This document shows positions 51,255-60,216 of a DNA stretch of 64,000 nucleotides, one piece after another (positions within the stretch are counted from its first letter, which is position 1; each line of letters starts with the position of its first letter). A program made the translations under genes and the position numbers. Under the pieces are notes generated by a model. It was not told the DNA's origin and made no database searches. It saw only the letters and a list, made by a program, of their open reading frames with translations. Origin of the DNA: Cypionkella psychrotolerans (GTDB lineage: Bacteria > Pseudomonadota > Alphaproteobacteria > Rhodobacterales > Rhodobacteraceae). The stretch is taken from contig NZ_LGIC01000065.1 in the NCBI RefSeq assembly GCF_001294535.1, forward strand, positions 186,001 through 250,000. Reading direction: 5' to 3'.

Positions 51255-52307
51255 ATGACATCCCCCCCTGTTGCGGCACCGCATGTCGCCCCGCAAGCCG
51301 ATCATGCCGACAAGGCGCGCACCCTGTTGCAGCGCGTCGCCGATCTGCGGGCTTGGCTGTTTCTGGCCTTTCTGATTTTGGGCTTTGAGCTGTGGTCGCG
51401 GCTGGATTTTGGCGGCACCTTCCTGTTCAACCCGTTTAACATCCAGTCGATTGCGGTGTTCGCGGTGGCACCGTTGTTGCTGGCGACTGGGCAGACGTTT
51501 GTGATCATCTCGGGCGGGATTGATCTGTCGATGGGCTTTATCATGGGGCTGGCGGCGGTGGTCGCGGCGCATGTGATCAACTGGCTGACGCCGGGTTTGG
51601 GGTTTTGGCCTGCGGTGCTGCTGGGGTCTTTGGTGGCGGTGGCGATCTCGGCCATTCCGGGGTTTATCAACGGCTTGCTGGTGGCGTTGCTGAAAGTGCC
51701 GCCGTTTATCGGCACGTTGGGGATGTTCGGCGTGGCGCGCGGCGTGGCGTTTTTGCTGGCGGGTGGCACCACGGTTCCGGTGAAGAACGAGGTGTTTGCG
51801 GCCCTTGGCAACGGCAAGATTTACGGCGTGCCCTATATCATTCTGGTGACGGCGGTGTTCGTGCTGGTGATGCATTACCTGCTGGGCCAGACCAAGTTCG
51901 GCCAGCATAACTATGCGATTGGCGCCAATGCCCAAGCCGCACGGCGGGCGGGGATTAACATCAAATGGCACTTGCTGCGGCTCTATATCCTGTCGGGAAT
52001 GTGCGCGGGCTTGGCTGGGGTTTTGTATGCGGCGCGGTTCAGCGCGGGGGCGGCGCAGGCGGGCGAGCCTCTGTTGCTGGATTCGGTGGCGGCCGTGGTG
52101 ATCGGCGGGGCGAGCCTGTTTGGTGGATCGGGCACGATTTTGGGCACGGTTGCCGGGGCGTTCGTGATCGCGGTTATTCAATATGGGCTGGTGTTCATCA
52201 ATGTGGCGCCGTTCTGGCAGTTTATTTCGGTGGGCGTGGTGATCATCATTTCGGTGCTGATTGACCAAGCGCAACGGCGGTTCTCGGGAGGGCGGCAAAG
52301 TGAGTGA
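51255..52307 (+). CDS. Sugar ABC transporter permease (RbsC type)
   Basis: A 350-residue membrane protein with about nine to ten helices. GGIDLSMGFIMGLAAVV and GANAQAARRAGINIKWHLLRLYILSGMCAGLAGV are the RbsC/BPD_transp_2 signatures, including the cytosolic loop contacting the ATPase. It forms the homodimeric channel of a CUT2 transporter. It overlaps the ATPase gene by eight bases. Confidence 0.92.
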   Translation: MTSPPVAAPHVAPQADHADKARTLLQRVADLRAWLFLAFLILGFELWSRLDFGGTFLFNPFNIQSIAVFAVAPLLLATGQTFVIISGGIDLSMGFIMGLAAVVAAHVINWLTPGLGFWPAVLLGSLVAVAISAIPGFINGLLVALLKVPPFIGTLGMFGVARGVAFLLAGGTTVPVKNEVFAALGNGKIYGVPYIILVTAVFVLVMHYLLGQTKFGQHNYAIGANAQAARRAGINIKWHLLRLYILSGMCAGLAGVLYAARFSAGAAQAGEPLLLDSVAAVVIGGASLFGGSGTILGTVAGAFVIAVIQYGLVFINVAPFWQFISVGVVIIISVLIDQAQRRFSGGRQSE

Positions 52308-53073
52308 GATGACCCCAATCGGCCAAACCAAAATTGGCGAACCGCTGCTGGAAGTGCGCAACCTGTCGAAGAATTTCGGCCCGGTGCAGGCGCTGAATGA
52401 TCTGACGATGATGGTGCGGGCGGGCGAAGTTGTGGCGCTGGCTGGCGACAATGGCGCGGGCAAAACCACGCTGATCAAGGCGATTTCGGGGGTGTATCAG
52501 CCTTCGTCTGGGGAGATTTTGCTGAAGGGCAAGCCGGTGAGTTTTGCCTCGCCACAAGAGGCGCGCGATATTGGGATTGAGACGATTTATCAGGATTTGG
52601 CTTTGGCTGATAACCTGACCATCGGCGCGAATATCTTTCTGGGCCGCGAGCCGATGCGCAAGGCGTTTGGCTTCTTGCCCGTGCTGGACCGCGCGAAAAT
52701 GGCCGAGGCGGCGAAGTCCACCATGGCTTTGCTGGACTTTCATGTCTCGCGTCTGGATGCCCCGGTGTCGAATTTCTCGGGCGGGCAGCGGCAGGCAGTT
52801 GCGATTGGCCGCGCGGTGTATTGGAACGCGCAAATCCTGATCATGGACGAGCCGACGGCGGCTTTGGGCGTGCCAGAGCAGCGCAAGGTGATCCAGTTGA
52901 TCCACCAGTTGAAGGCGCAGGGTAGGGGCGTGATTTTTATCTCGCATAACCTGCAAGACATCTTCGCGGTGGCGGATCGGATCGTGGTGTTGCGCCGTGG
53001 CGTGCAGGCCGGGGAGCGCAAGATTTCCGAGACCACGCATGATGAGGTCGTCAAACTGATGGTTGGCGGCTGA
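52300..53073 (+). CDS. Sugar ABC transporter ATP-binding protein, single-domain
   Basis: A 257-residue ATPase with Walker A AGDNGAGKTTL, Q-loop TIYQDLALADNLTIGANIFLG, signature NFSGGQRQAVAIGRA and Walker B ILIMDEPTAALG. CUT2 transporters usually have a two-domain ATPase (RbsA, about 500 residues); this one is half-size, like FrcA of the rhizobial fructose system, and would work as a homodimer. GTG at 52300 has GGGAGG seven bases before it and is preferred to the ATG at 52309. Confidence 0.9.
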   Translation: MSEMTPIGQTKIGEPLLEVRNLSKNFGPVQALNDLTMMVRAGEVVALAGDNGAGKTTLIKAISGVYQPSSGEILLKGKPVSFASPQEARDIGIETIYQDLALADNLTIGANIFLGREPMRKAFGFLPVLDRAKMAEAAKSTMALLDFHVSRLDAPVSNFSGGQRQAVAIGRAVYWNAQILIMDEPTAALGVPEQRKVIQLIHQLKAQGRGVIFISHNLQDIFAVADRIVVLRRGVQAGERKISETTHDEVVKLMVGG

Positions 53074-53076
53074 GTT

Positions 53077-54042
53077 ATGGCTGCCCAGCGACGGCCCGTG
53101 GTGATCGGGTCCATCGGCGAGTTGCTGGTGGAATTTGTGTGTACGCAGAAGGACGGCCGCAACCTTGTGGCCGCCCCCTATGTCGGGCCGTTTCCGTCGG
53201 GGGCGCCGGGGATTTTCATTGACCAAGCGGCGCAGGTGGCGGCGGCTTTCGGCGGGCGGGCGGTGTTTGCCGGGGCGGTGGGGGATGATGCCTTTGGGCG
53301 GGTGATCTTGGATCGGCTGATGGCGGATGGCGTTGATCCGGGGCTGATCCGGGTTGTGCCGGGGGTGCCGACGGGTTCGGCCTTTGTCAGCTATAACTCC
53401 GATGGCAGCCGGGATTTCGTGTTCAACATCGCGCATTCGGCGGCTTCACATTTGCCGGGGTTGGAGGAGATTGCGGCGGGATTTTTGGCGGCAGGCATTT
53501 CGGTGCTGCATATCTCGGGCTCGATGCTTGGGGATGCTGCGATGCGGACGGTGGGGCTTTCGTTGTGTGAAAGGCTTGAGGATCAGGGGGTTGCGATCTC
53601 GATTGATCCGAATATCCGGGCGGAACTGATCTCGGATGCGGGGTATCTCGACGGCTTGCAGCGGATCATTGCGCTGGCGACTTATGTGCTGCCTTCGGAT
53701 GCGGATGCCGAGGTTTTGTATCCGGGGCAGGATTTTGACACCTGGTCGGGGCGGTTGTTGGCCGGGGCTGCGAAGGTCGTGGTGCTGAAACGCGGCGATC
53801 AGGGCTGTATTGGGCGCGATGCGGCGGGCAGTTTTGCGTTGCCTGCGCACCCCGTGACGGTGGTCGATCCGACCGGGGCAGGTGATTGCTTTTGTGCGAC
53901 CTTGGTGACTCTGCTGGCCGCTGGGCAGGATTTGCCGGGGGCTTTGGCGCGCGCCAATGCGGCTGGGGCACTGGCGGTGCAGAAACTGGGGCCGATGGAG
54001 GGGAATTCTTCCCTCGCTGAAATTGATGCTGTGAAAGGATAA
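53077..54042 (+). CDS. PfkB-family sugar kinase
   Basis: A 321-residue ribokinase-fold kinase. The substrate side shows GSIGELLVEFV and PSGAPGIFIDQAAQVAAAFGG; the ATP/anion-hole signature DPTGAGDCFCATLV contains the catalytic Asp. It resembles fructokinase/2-keto-3-deoxygluconokinase and tagatose-6-phosphate kinase members; with the LacD-type aldolase in the same island, phosphorylation of a ketose or ketose phosphate at C1 is plausible. Starts three bases after the ATPase stop. Confidence 0.88.
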   Translation: MAAQRRPVVIGSIGELLVEFVCTQKDGRNLVAAPYVGPFPSGAPGIFIDQAAQVAAAFGGRAVFAGAVGDDAFGRVILDRLMADGVDPGLIRVVPGVPTGSAFVSYNSDGSRDFVFNIAHSAASHLPGLEEIAAGFLAAGISVLHISGSMLGDAAMRTVGLSLCERLEDQGVAISIDPNIRAELISDAGYLDGLQRIIALATYVLPSDADAEVLYPGQDFDTWSGRLLAGAAKVVVLKRGDQGCIGRDAAGSFALPAHPVTVVDPTGAGDCFCATLVTLLAAGQDLPGALARANAAGALAVQKLGPMEGNSSLAEIDAVKG

Positions 54043-54045
54043 GCG

Positions 54046-55122
54046 ATGCCCACGAAACAGGATCGGTTGCTGCGGGTGGGTGTGCTGGGCTGTGGGCCGA
54101 TTGCGCAAGCCGCGCATTTTGAGAGCTGCACCAAGGCGCGCAATGCCGAGCTTTATGCGATTTGCGATGTGGCGGATGATTTGCGAGATCGAATGGCGGC
54201 GACCCATGCGCCGACCCGCAGCTATAATGATTATGCGGCAATGCTGGCCGATCCCGCGTTGGAGGCGGTGGTGATTGCGACCTCGGACGCGTTCCATGTG
54301 CCAGCGGCCTTGATGGCGTTGCAGGCGGGCAAGCATGTTTTATGCGAAAAGCCCTTGGCGGTGAGCATTGAGGAAGCCGAGAGTTTGCGTTCTGCGGTGG
54401 CGGCTTCGGGGCTTACGCTACAGGTCGGGCATATGAAGCGCTACGACGCCGGTTTGCAGGCGGCGAAGGGCTTCATTGACGGTGAAATGGGCCAGATGGT
54501 GGCGTTGAAGGCGTGGTATTGCGACAACACGCACCGCTATGCGATGACGGATGCGGTGCAGCCGTTGATGGTGACCTCGAAGAACGCCCGCAAGCCTGCT
54601 GAGAACCCGAAGGCCGATCTTGACCGCTATTACATGCTGGCGCATGGCAGCCATCTGGTTGATACGGCGCGCTATTTCGCGGGCGAGATCGTTGCGGTCG
54701 ATGCGCGGTTGTTGAACCGGGCGGGGATACGTTGCTGGTTTGTCGATGTGGAATTCGCCAGCGGGGTGCTGGGGCATCTGGATCTGACAGTGGCGGTGCG
54801 GATGGATTGGCACGAGGGGTTTCAGATCTACGGCGAACAAGGCTCGGTTTTGGGCAAGACCTATAACCCGTGGTATTATAAGTCGTCGGAGGTGGATATT
54901 TTCAAGGAATCAGATGGTGCGACGCATCGGGTTTTGGGCGCGGACGGCCATTTCTATCGCCGCCAGTTGGAGGGGTTTGCCGATACGATCCTGAATGGGG
55001 TGCCGCAATCGGGGGCTGATATTGAGGACGGTATTGCCTCGGTGCGCGCAATGGTGGCGATTGCGCAATCGGCGCGCGAGCGGCGTCCGGTGAAACTGGC
55101 GGATGTGGCGGGAGCGCTTTGA
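54046..55122 (+). CDS. Gfo/Idh/MocA-family NAD(P)-dependent oxidoreductase
   Basis: A 358-residue dehydrogenase. The N-terminal Rossmann fold has VGVLGCGPIAQAAH, and CEKPLA (about residues 100-105) provides the Lys of the EKP motif. The C-terminal alpha/beta domain includes GHMKRYDAGLQ and the LAHGSHLVDTARYF segment with the expected catalytic His. Such enzymes oxidise hydroxyl groups of sugars, inositols or their phosphates. Starts three bases after the kinase gene; its stop overlaps the next start by one base. Confidence 0.9.
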   Translation: MPTKQDRLLRVGVLGCGPIAQAAHFESCTKARNAELYAICDVADDLRDRMAATHAPTRSYNDYAAMLADPALEAVVIATSDAFHVPAALMALQAGKHVLCEKPLAVSIEEAESLRSAVAASGLTLQVGHMKRYDAGLQAAKGFIDGEMGQMVALKAWYCDNTHRYAMTDAVQPLMVTSKNARKPAENPKADLDRYYMLAHGSHLVDTARYFAGEIVAVDARLLNRAGIRCWFVDVEFASGVLGHLDLTVAVRMDWHEGFQIYGEQGSVLGKTYNPWYYKSSEVDIFKESDGATHRVLGADGHFYRRQLEGFADTILNGVPQSGADIEDGIASVRAMVAIAQSARERRPVKLADVAGAL

Positions 55123-55949
55123 TGCGGTTGGGGATTTTCGCCAAGACCTTTGCGGGGAGTGATCCGGGCACGGTGCTGGGCGCTTCAAAGGCAGCGGGCT
55201 TTGCTTGCGTGCAGTATAATATGGCCTGCTCGGGCTTGGCGGCGATGCCGGATGCGTTGAGCGCGCAGGATGTGGCGGCGGTTTCTGCGGCGAGCAGGGC
55301 TTCGGGCGTGGCGATTGCGGCGGTTTCTGGCACCTATAACATGATCCATCCTGACCCTGCAGTGCGGGCTAAAGGCTTGGCGCGGTTGGAGGTTTTGTTA
55401 CGCCATGCGGCGGCGATGGGGACCGGGATGGTGACGCTGTGCACGGGCACCCGCGATGCCGAGGATCAGTGGCGGCATCACCCGGAGAATGGCTCGGCAG
55501 AGGCTTGGCGGGATTTACTGGCGGAAATGGGCAAGGCTTGTGCGCTGGCGGAACCACTTGGGATCAAGCTAGGGATAGAGCCGGAGCTGGCGAATGTGGT
55601 GGATACTGCGGCGCGGGCACGGGCTTTGATTGACACGCTGCAGAGTCCGGCCTTGGGAATCGTGCTGGACCCGGCGAACCTGTTTGAGGTGGCGACGCTG
55701 GCGGAGCAACGCGATCTGCTGAGCCGTTCGGTGGATTTGCTGGCGGATCGGATTGCGATGGCGCATGCCAAGGACCGCGATGCTTTGGGCGGCTTTGCCA
55801 CGGCAGGCAAGGGCGTGGTGGATTTTCCGCATTTCCTTGGGGCGCTGAAAGCGGCGGGTTTTAATGGCGATCTGGTGACGCATGGCTTGGCGGCGAATGA
55901 GGCGGCGGGCGTGGCGCGCTATCTTTCCGGCGTGTTGGCGGGGCTGTGA
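55122..55949 (+). CDS. Sugar phosphate isomerase/epimerase family (AP endonuclease 2-like TIM barrel)
   Basis: A 275-residue TIM-barrel protein (IolE/xylose-isomerase-like). It begins MRLGIFAKTFAGSDPGTVLGAS and shows the metal-site residues of the family: Glu in LGIEPELANVV, Asp in VLDPANLFEV, His-Ala-Lys-Asp in MAHAKDRD and the closing Gly-rich GKGVVDFPHFLGALK. It likely isomerises, epimerises or dehydrates a keto-sugar made by the neighbouring oxidoreductase. One-base overlaps at both ends (TGATG) show translational coupling. Confidence 0.85.
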   Translation: MRLGIFAKTFAGSDPGTVLGASKAAGFACVQYNMACSGLAAMPDALSAQDVAAVSAASRASGVAIAAVSGTYNMIHPDPAVRAKGLARLEVLLRHAAAMGTGMVTLCTGTRDAEDQWRHHPENGSAEAWRDLLAEMGKACALAEPLGIKLGIEPELANVVDTAARARALIDTLQSPALGIVLDPANLFEVATLAEQRDLLSRSVDLLADRIAMAHAKDRDALGGFATAGKGVVDFPHFLGALKAAGFNGDLVTHGLAANEAAGVARYLSGVLAGL

Positions 55950-56767
55950 TGCAGATTTCGGCACTGCAGCGCGATGGCTTGGAACTGGCAGTTTATCGCG
56001 GTGGTGAGACGGGCCCGGCGCTGGTGTTTCAGCATGGGCTCTGCGGTGGGTCCGGGCAGATTGCTGAGGCGATGCAGGGGCTTGGCTTGCAGCGTTGGCA
56101 GGGGTTGGAGTGTCGCGGGCACGGGATGTCGCCGCTGGGGGATGAGGTTTCCATCGCCTGTTTCGCCGATGATGTGGCGGCGATGATTGAATCCATGTCG
56201 GGTCCGGTGGTCTTGGGTGGCATCTCAATGGGGGCGGCGATTGCCACACGGTTGGCGGTGACGCGGCCTGATCTGGTGCGGGCCTTGGTGCTGGTGCGAC
56301 CCGCTTGGGTGGTGGAGGACGCGCCGGAAAACATGGCGCCGAACGCCGAGGTCGGGATGTTGTTGGAGGTGTTGCCGCTGGATCAGGCGCGGGCGTTTTT
56401 CGCCGAAGGTGAGACGGCGCGACGGCTGGAGATCGAGGCACCGGATAACCTTGCGTCGTTGAAAGGCTTTTTCAGTCGTAGGCCACAGGTGGAAACTGCG
56501 CGGCTGTTGGCCACGATTTCCGCCGATGGGCCGGGGATTACGGCGGATGATCTGCGCAGCCTTCGTATTCCGGCTCTGGTCTGTGGCTGCGGCGAGGACG
56601 CTATTCATCCGATGGCCCATGCGCAGGCTTTGGCTGATCTGATCCCGCAGGCGCGGCTGGTGGAACTGCCTGCGAAGGCACGCGATAAAGCAGCGCATCT
56701 GGCGGCGCTTGCCGATGCGATGACAGAATTTTTGAAGGAGATTGATGATGCCCCGCCCGCACCCTGA
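55949..56767 (+). CDS. Alpha/beta hydrolase
   Basis: A 272-residue alpha/beta-hydrolase fold protein. The nucleophile elbow is GGISMGAA (GxSxG, Ser about residue 94), the oxyanion region is FQHGLCGGSGQ, the ECRGHGMS segment follows, and a late Asp (CGCGEDAIHP) and His (DKAAHLAAL) complete the triad. Substrate unknown; in a sugar island it could open a lactone or remove an ester from the substrate. It overlaps the epimerase gene by 20 bases. Confidence 0.82.
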   Translation: MQISALQRDGLELAVYRGGETGPALVFQHGLCGGSGQIAEAMQGLGLQRWQGLECRGHGMSPLGDEVSIACFADDVAAMIESMSGPVVLGGISMGAAIATRLAVTRPDLVRALVLVRPAWVVEDAPENMAPNAEVGMLLEVLPLDQARAFFAEGETARRLEIEAPDNLASLKGFFSRRPQVETARLLATISADGPGITADDLRSLRIPALVCGCGEDAIHPMAHAQALADLIPQARLVELPAKARDKAAHLAALADAMTEFLKEIDDAPPAP

Positions 56768-57440
56768 CTGGATTTCGGCGCTGCCACGTAGCCGATTGCT
56801 CGCGGAATATTCGATGTGGTCGGCCAATTTGATCCGGCTGGCGGATGATCTGGAGCGGATCACGCCGCACGCCGATATTTTGCATATCGACGTGGCGGAT
56901 GGGCATTTTGCCCCCGCTTTGCTGTTCTTTCCTGATCTTGTGGCGGGGCTGCGCGCGCTCACGGCGATCCCGATCCATGTGCATCTGATGGTGGATGCTG
57001 CGGTGCTGCTTTCGCAGATTGACCAGTTTGCCGAAGCCGGGGCCGATCTGATCTCGGTGCATGTCGAAAATGCCAATGCGGGCGACGGCTTGCAGCGGAT
57101 CGCGGCGCATGGACTGAAGGCGGGGATGGTTTTGCGGGTGGAAACTCCGGTGGCAAAAGCGGCGGAATGGATCAGCCGCTTGGATATGCTGACGCTTTTG
57201 GGCACTGCGATTGGGGTGAAGGGGCAGGGGCTTGATGCGACGGCGGGGGCGCGGTTGGGGGAGGCTGCGGCATTGATTGCCGGTGCGGGTCGCCGGGTGA
57301 TTTTGGCGGCGGATGGCGGGATCAGGGACACCACGGTGCCGCTGTTGCGCGGCGCGGGCGCAGAGACGGTGGTGATGGGCTCGCTGGCGTTTGGCGCGCC
57401 GGATTTGGCCGAGCGGATGCGCTGGCTGCATGGACTGTGA
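56748..57440 (+). CDS. Ribulose-phosphate 3-epimerase family protein
   Basis: A 230-residue TIM-barrel epimerase. SMWSANLIRLADDL, LHIDVADGHFAP (metal His-x-Asp), IHVHLMV, ISVHVEN and LAADGGI contain the metal and catalytic Asp residues of RPE/allulose-6-phosphate epimerase enzymes. Given the island, it may act on a hexulose phosphate (AlsE-like) rather than on ribulose 5-phosphate. ATG at 56748 is seven bases from AAGGAG and lies inside the hydrolase gene's 3' end. Last gene of the operon. Confidence 0.85.
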   Translation: MPRPHPDWISALPRSRLLAEYSMWSANLIRLADDLERITPHADILHIDVADGHFAPALLFFPDLVAGLRALTAIPIHVHLMVDAAVLLSQIDQFAEAGADLISVHVENANAGDGLQRIAAHGLKAGMVLRVETPVAKAAEWISRLDMLTLLGTAIGVKGQGLDATAGARLGEAAALIAGAGRRVILAADGGIRDTTVPLLRGAGAETVVMGSLAFGAPDLAERMRWLHGL

Positions 57441-57496
57441 CGAAAACCACGAGGCCTCGGCGCAGGGCCGGGGCGGCTTGGGGAATTGGATATGCG

Positions 57497-58387
57497 TTAG
57501 CTGAGATGGAAATCGGTTGGCTGTAGCGGTTTCGGGGCAGGCTCGCCCAGATGTGGCGCGAGGCTGATCTCGGCGGCGCGGCAGATTGCATCCAGCGGCA
57601 GGGCGTTCAGGGTGGTGCCGAAGGGATGGCTGAGTTCCTCGGTCACTTCCGCCAGCCCTAGGAAAACATAGGCTACGATGCCGACGAACAACGGTGTCAG
57701 CCAGCCGGAGGTGCCGATGAGGGCCATCGGCAGCAGCAGGCAAAACAGGTAGGTGGTGCGGTAGATCAACAGCGAATAGACGAAGGGCAGTGGGGTTCCG
57801 GCGATGCGCTCGCAGCCGGCTTGTTGCAGCGCGATGCTGCCCAAACGGGCGGTCAGAGTGCGCGCGCCGAAGCCGTCGATTTGGTTGTTCGCATAGGCTG
57901 CCGCGAGATCGGCATTGATCAGGTTCAGCGCCGAGCAGGGCGGATGTGGGTCGGCCAGCAGTTCGGGCGAGCGGGCTTGGGTTTCGGCATCATGTGTCAA
58001 CCGGCGCAGTTGCGCGCGGTGCAGGTGCAAAAAGGCCAAGGATTGCCGCAGGATACGGTGGCGCAGGGTTTGCTCGGGCAGGAAGACTTCCAACTCACGC
58101 GCAAGGCTGCGCAGATCAGCCAGAAGGCCACCCCAGAGCTTACGGGCCTCCCACCAGCGATCATAGGCGGCGTTGTTGCGAAAGCTGAGGAACAGCGACA
58201 ACGCGATGCCGAAGACGGTGAAGGGGATGCCCTCGATATGTGGCAGCACGCCGAATTGGTGGTCGAGCACCACCATAACGGCGGCGAGGGCGATCACGCC
58301 GAGCAGAGGTAGGGCGATATGCGGCAGCACGGAGCCGCGCATCGCAAAGGCCAGCTCCCAAGCGCGGGGTTTGTCGCGGATGATCAT
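57497..58387 (-). CDS. Bestrophin-like membrane protein (UPF0187)
   Basis: A 296-residue membrane protein. The N-terminal helices (LPHIALPLLGVIALAAVMVVL and IEGIPFTVFGIALSLFLSFRNNAAYDRWWEARKLWGG) carry the F.NN..Y.RWWE.R signature of bacterial bestrophins, pentameric anion/cation channels, and the C-terminal part has PLPFVYSLLIYRTTYLF. Ion choice is unknown. It is 12 bases after modC's end on the same strand only by position; it starts upstream, so it probably has no link to molybdate uptake. Confidence 0.88.
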   Translation of the reverse strand: MIIRDKPRAWELAFAMRGSVLPHIALPLLGVIALAAVMVVLDHQFGVLPHIEGIPFTVFGIALSLFLSFRNNAAYDRWWEARKLWGGLLADLRSLARELEVFLPEQTLRHRILRQSLAFLHLHRAQLRRLTHDAETQARSPELLADPHPPCSALNLINADLAAAYANNQIDGFGARTLTARLGSIALQQAGCERIAGTPLPFVYSLLIYRTTYLFCLLLPMALIGTSGWLTPLFVGIVAYVFLGLAEVTEELSHPFGTTLNALPLDAICRAAEISLAPHLGEPAPKPLQPTDFHLS

Positions 58388-58399
58388 TTGCAGCCTTCC

Positions 58400-59497
58400 T
58401 TATCGAGTGCCCACATCTGTTTGAGCCGCCGCGACGGATTTCACAATCGCAAACACGGTTTGGCCGGGGGAGAGCGCAAGCGCCTCGGCAGAGCGGCGGG
58501 TGATGCGGGCGAGCAGATGCTCGGGGCCAAGGCCAAGTTGGATCAGCGCGCCGTTGTCGGAGAGGCGGATTTCGGTGATCGTGGCTTGCAGGATGTTGAG
58601 GGCGGAGAGACCCTCAGGGCGCTGGCGCGACAGGATCACGTCTTGGGCGGCGATACGGATGCGCAGTTTGGTGCCGGGGGCGGCGGCGATTTTGGGCAGC
58701 CAGATCGGCCCGCCATGGGTGTGCAATTGTGTCAGGCCGTCGGGGTTTTGCGCGGTGATGGTGGCGGTGAGGACGGCACCAGCGTCGCGGATGCCCAAGC
58801 TGGGGGCGAGGTCGGGGTCAGCCAGCAGATCGGTGGCGGGGCCTGCACGCAGGGTGCGGCCTTGGTCAAGCACGACAATGGTGGTGGCGAGACGGGCGAC
58901 TTCGGCGAGGGCGTGGCTGACGTAGAGGATCGGGATCTGGGTCTGGTCGCGCAGGGCTTCGATATAGGGCAGCAGTTCGGCTTTGCGGGTCTCATCCAAG
59001 GCGGCGAAGGGTTCGTCCATCAACAGCAGGGCGGGGTTGGACAGCAACGCGCGCCCGATCGCCACGCGAGATTTCTCACCGCCAGAGAGCGCTGTGGGGC
59101 GGCGGTTGAGCAGGGCGTTCAGGCCCAAGAGGTCGATGATGTCGTCGAAATTGGGGCCGCCGTTTTTCAGATTGCGGGTTTTGCCGGCGAACCAGCGACC
59201 GTAGGCAAGGTTCTGGCGGACAGTCAGGTGCGGGAACAGGCGGGCGTCTTGGAAGACATAGCCGAGGCGGCGGCGGTGGGGGGGCAGGTTTATCGCCGCG
59301 CGGGTGTCCAGCAGGGTGGTGTTGTCTGCGGTGATGCGGCCTTGGTCCGGGTGCAAGAGGCCTGCCACCGCATTGATCACGCTGGTTTTTCCAGAGCCGG
59401 ACTTGCCGAACAAAGCGGTGAGGCCGGGCGGGGCGGTGAAATTCACCTCCAGCGTAAAGCCGGGAAACTGGTGGCTGAGGGCGACGGAGAGGCTCAT
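58400..59497 (-). CDS. modC: Molybdate ABC transporter ATP-binding protein
   Basis: A 365-residue ATPase: Walker A FGKSGSGKTSV, signature LSGGEKSRVAIGRA, Walker B LLLMDEPFAALDE. The C-terminal region (about 300-360: LSALNILQATITEIRLSDNGALIQLGLG) is a mop/TOBE domain that binds molybdate, which separates ModC from other ATPases. Its start overlaps the modB stop by four bases. It energises high-affinity molybdate uptake for molybdoenzymes. Confidence 0.95.
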   Translation of the reverse strand: MSLSVALSHQFPGFTLEVNFTAPPGLTALFGKSGSGKTSVINAVAGLLHPDQGRITADNTTLLDTRAAINLPPHRRRLGYVFQDARLFPHLTVRQNLAYGRWFAGKTRNLKNGGPNFDDIIDLLGLNALLNRRPTALSGGEKSRVAIGRALLSNPALLLMDEPFAALDETRKAELLPYIEALRDQTQIPILYVSHALAEVARLATTIVVLDQGRTLRAGPATDLLADPDLAPSLGIRDAGAVLTATITAQNPDGLTQLHTHGGPIWLPKIAAAPGTKLRIRIAAQDVILSRQRPEGLSALNILQATITEIRLSDNGALIQLGLGPEHLLARITRRSAEALALSPGQTVFAIVKSVAAAQTDVGTR

Positions 59498-60210
59498 GTG
59501 CCTTTGATCCGGCGGGCGACGGCGCGGCTGAGGAATTCGGACAGGATCAGCGCGAGCATGGCGACGGCGATGGAAATTAACACCAATCGAAAAGCTTGGC
59601 TGTCGCCGCCGGGGACTTGCAGGAAGGTGTAGATCGCTGAGGGCAGGGTTTGGGTCTGGCCGGGTATGTTGGAGACAAAGGTGATGGTAGCACCAAACTC
59701 GCCCATGGCTTTGGCGAAGGCCAGCACCGCGCCTGCGATGATGCCGGGCAGGATCAGCGGCAAAGTGACGGTCAGGAAAATCCAGAGCGGCGATGCGCCC
59801 AGCGTGCCTGCGGCTTGTTCCAGTTTCGGGTCCACCGCCTCAAACGCCAGGCGGATGGCGCGGACCATCAGGGGGAAGGCCATGACGGCAGCGGCGAGCA
59901 CCGCACCTGTCCATTTGAACGCCAGCACGAGGCCGAACCATTGGTCAAGGTATTGGCCGATAAAGCCTTTGCGCCCGAAGGCCAGCAGCAGCAGGTATCC
60001 GGTGACGACCGGGGGCAGGATCAACGGCAAATGCACGAGGCCATTCAGGATGTGCTTGCCCCAGAAATCGCGCCGCGCCAAGAGATGCGCGGTGTAGATG
60101 CCCAAGGGTAGGCTGAGCAAGGTTGCCCATACCGAAACACGCAGGGACAAAGCCACTGCGCGCCATTCATCGGGAGTGAACCAGTCGGCGGGGGTAAACC
60201 AGTCGGGCAT
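59494..60210 (-). CDS. modB: Molybdate ABC transporter permease
   Basis: A 238-residue inner-membrane permease with five to six helices. The ATPase-contact loop is EAVDPKLEQAAGTLGASPLWIFLTVTLP, followed by AFAKAMGEFGATITFVSNIPGQTQTLP, the usual ModB ending. The N-terminus contains the repeat WFTPADWFTPDEW, also seen as a duplication of 15-18 bases in DNA near 60170-60200. It lies six bases after modA. Confidence 0.95.
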   Translation of the reverse strand: MPDWFTPADWFTPDEWRAVALSLRVSVWATLLSLPLGIYTAHLLARRDFWGKHILNGLVHLPLILPPVVTGYLLLLAFGRKGFIGQYLDQWFGLVLAFKWTGAVLAAAVMAFPLMVRAIRLAFEAVDPKLEQAAGTLGASPLWIFLTVTLPLILPGIIAGAVLAFAKAMGEFGATITFVSNIPGQTQTLPSAIYTFLQVPGGDSQAFRLVLISIAVAMLALILSEFLSRAVARRIKGT

Positions 60211-60216
60211 CGGGCC

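Noticed and set aside
46572-57440. Sulfoquinovose (YihT/YihV-type) breakdown pathway
   Set aside because: The aldolase and PfkB kinase families fit, but there is no sulfoquinovosidase, sulfolactaldehyde reductase or dehydrogenase, or sulfonate exporter in the island.
46572-57440. Apiose or inositol catabolic operon
   Set aside because: Oxidoreductase and isomerase families would allow it, but diagnostic genes (iolB/iolD/iolG set, or apionate enzymes) are missing.
58319-59632. 437-residue plus-strand frame opposite modC
   Set aside because: Gly/Gln-rich antisense of a complete ABC ATPase with all motifs on the minus strand.
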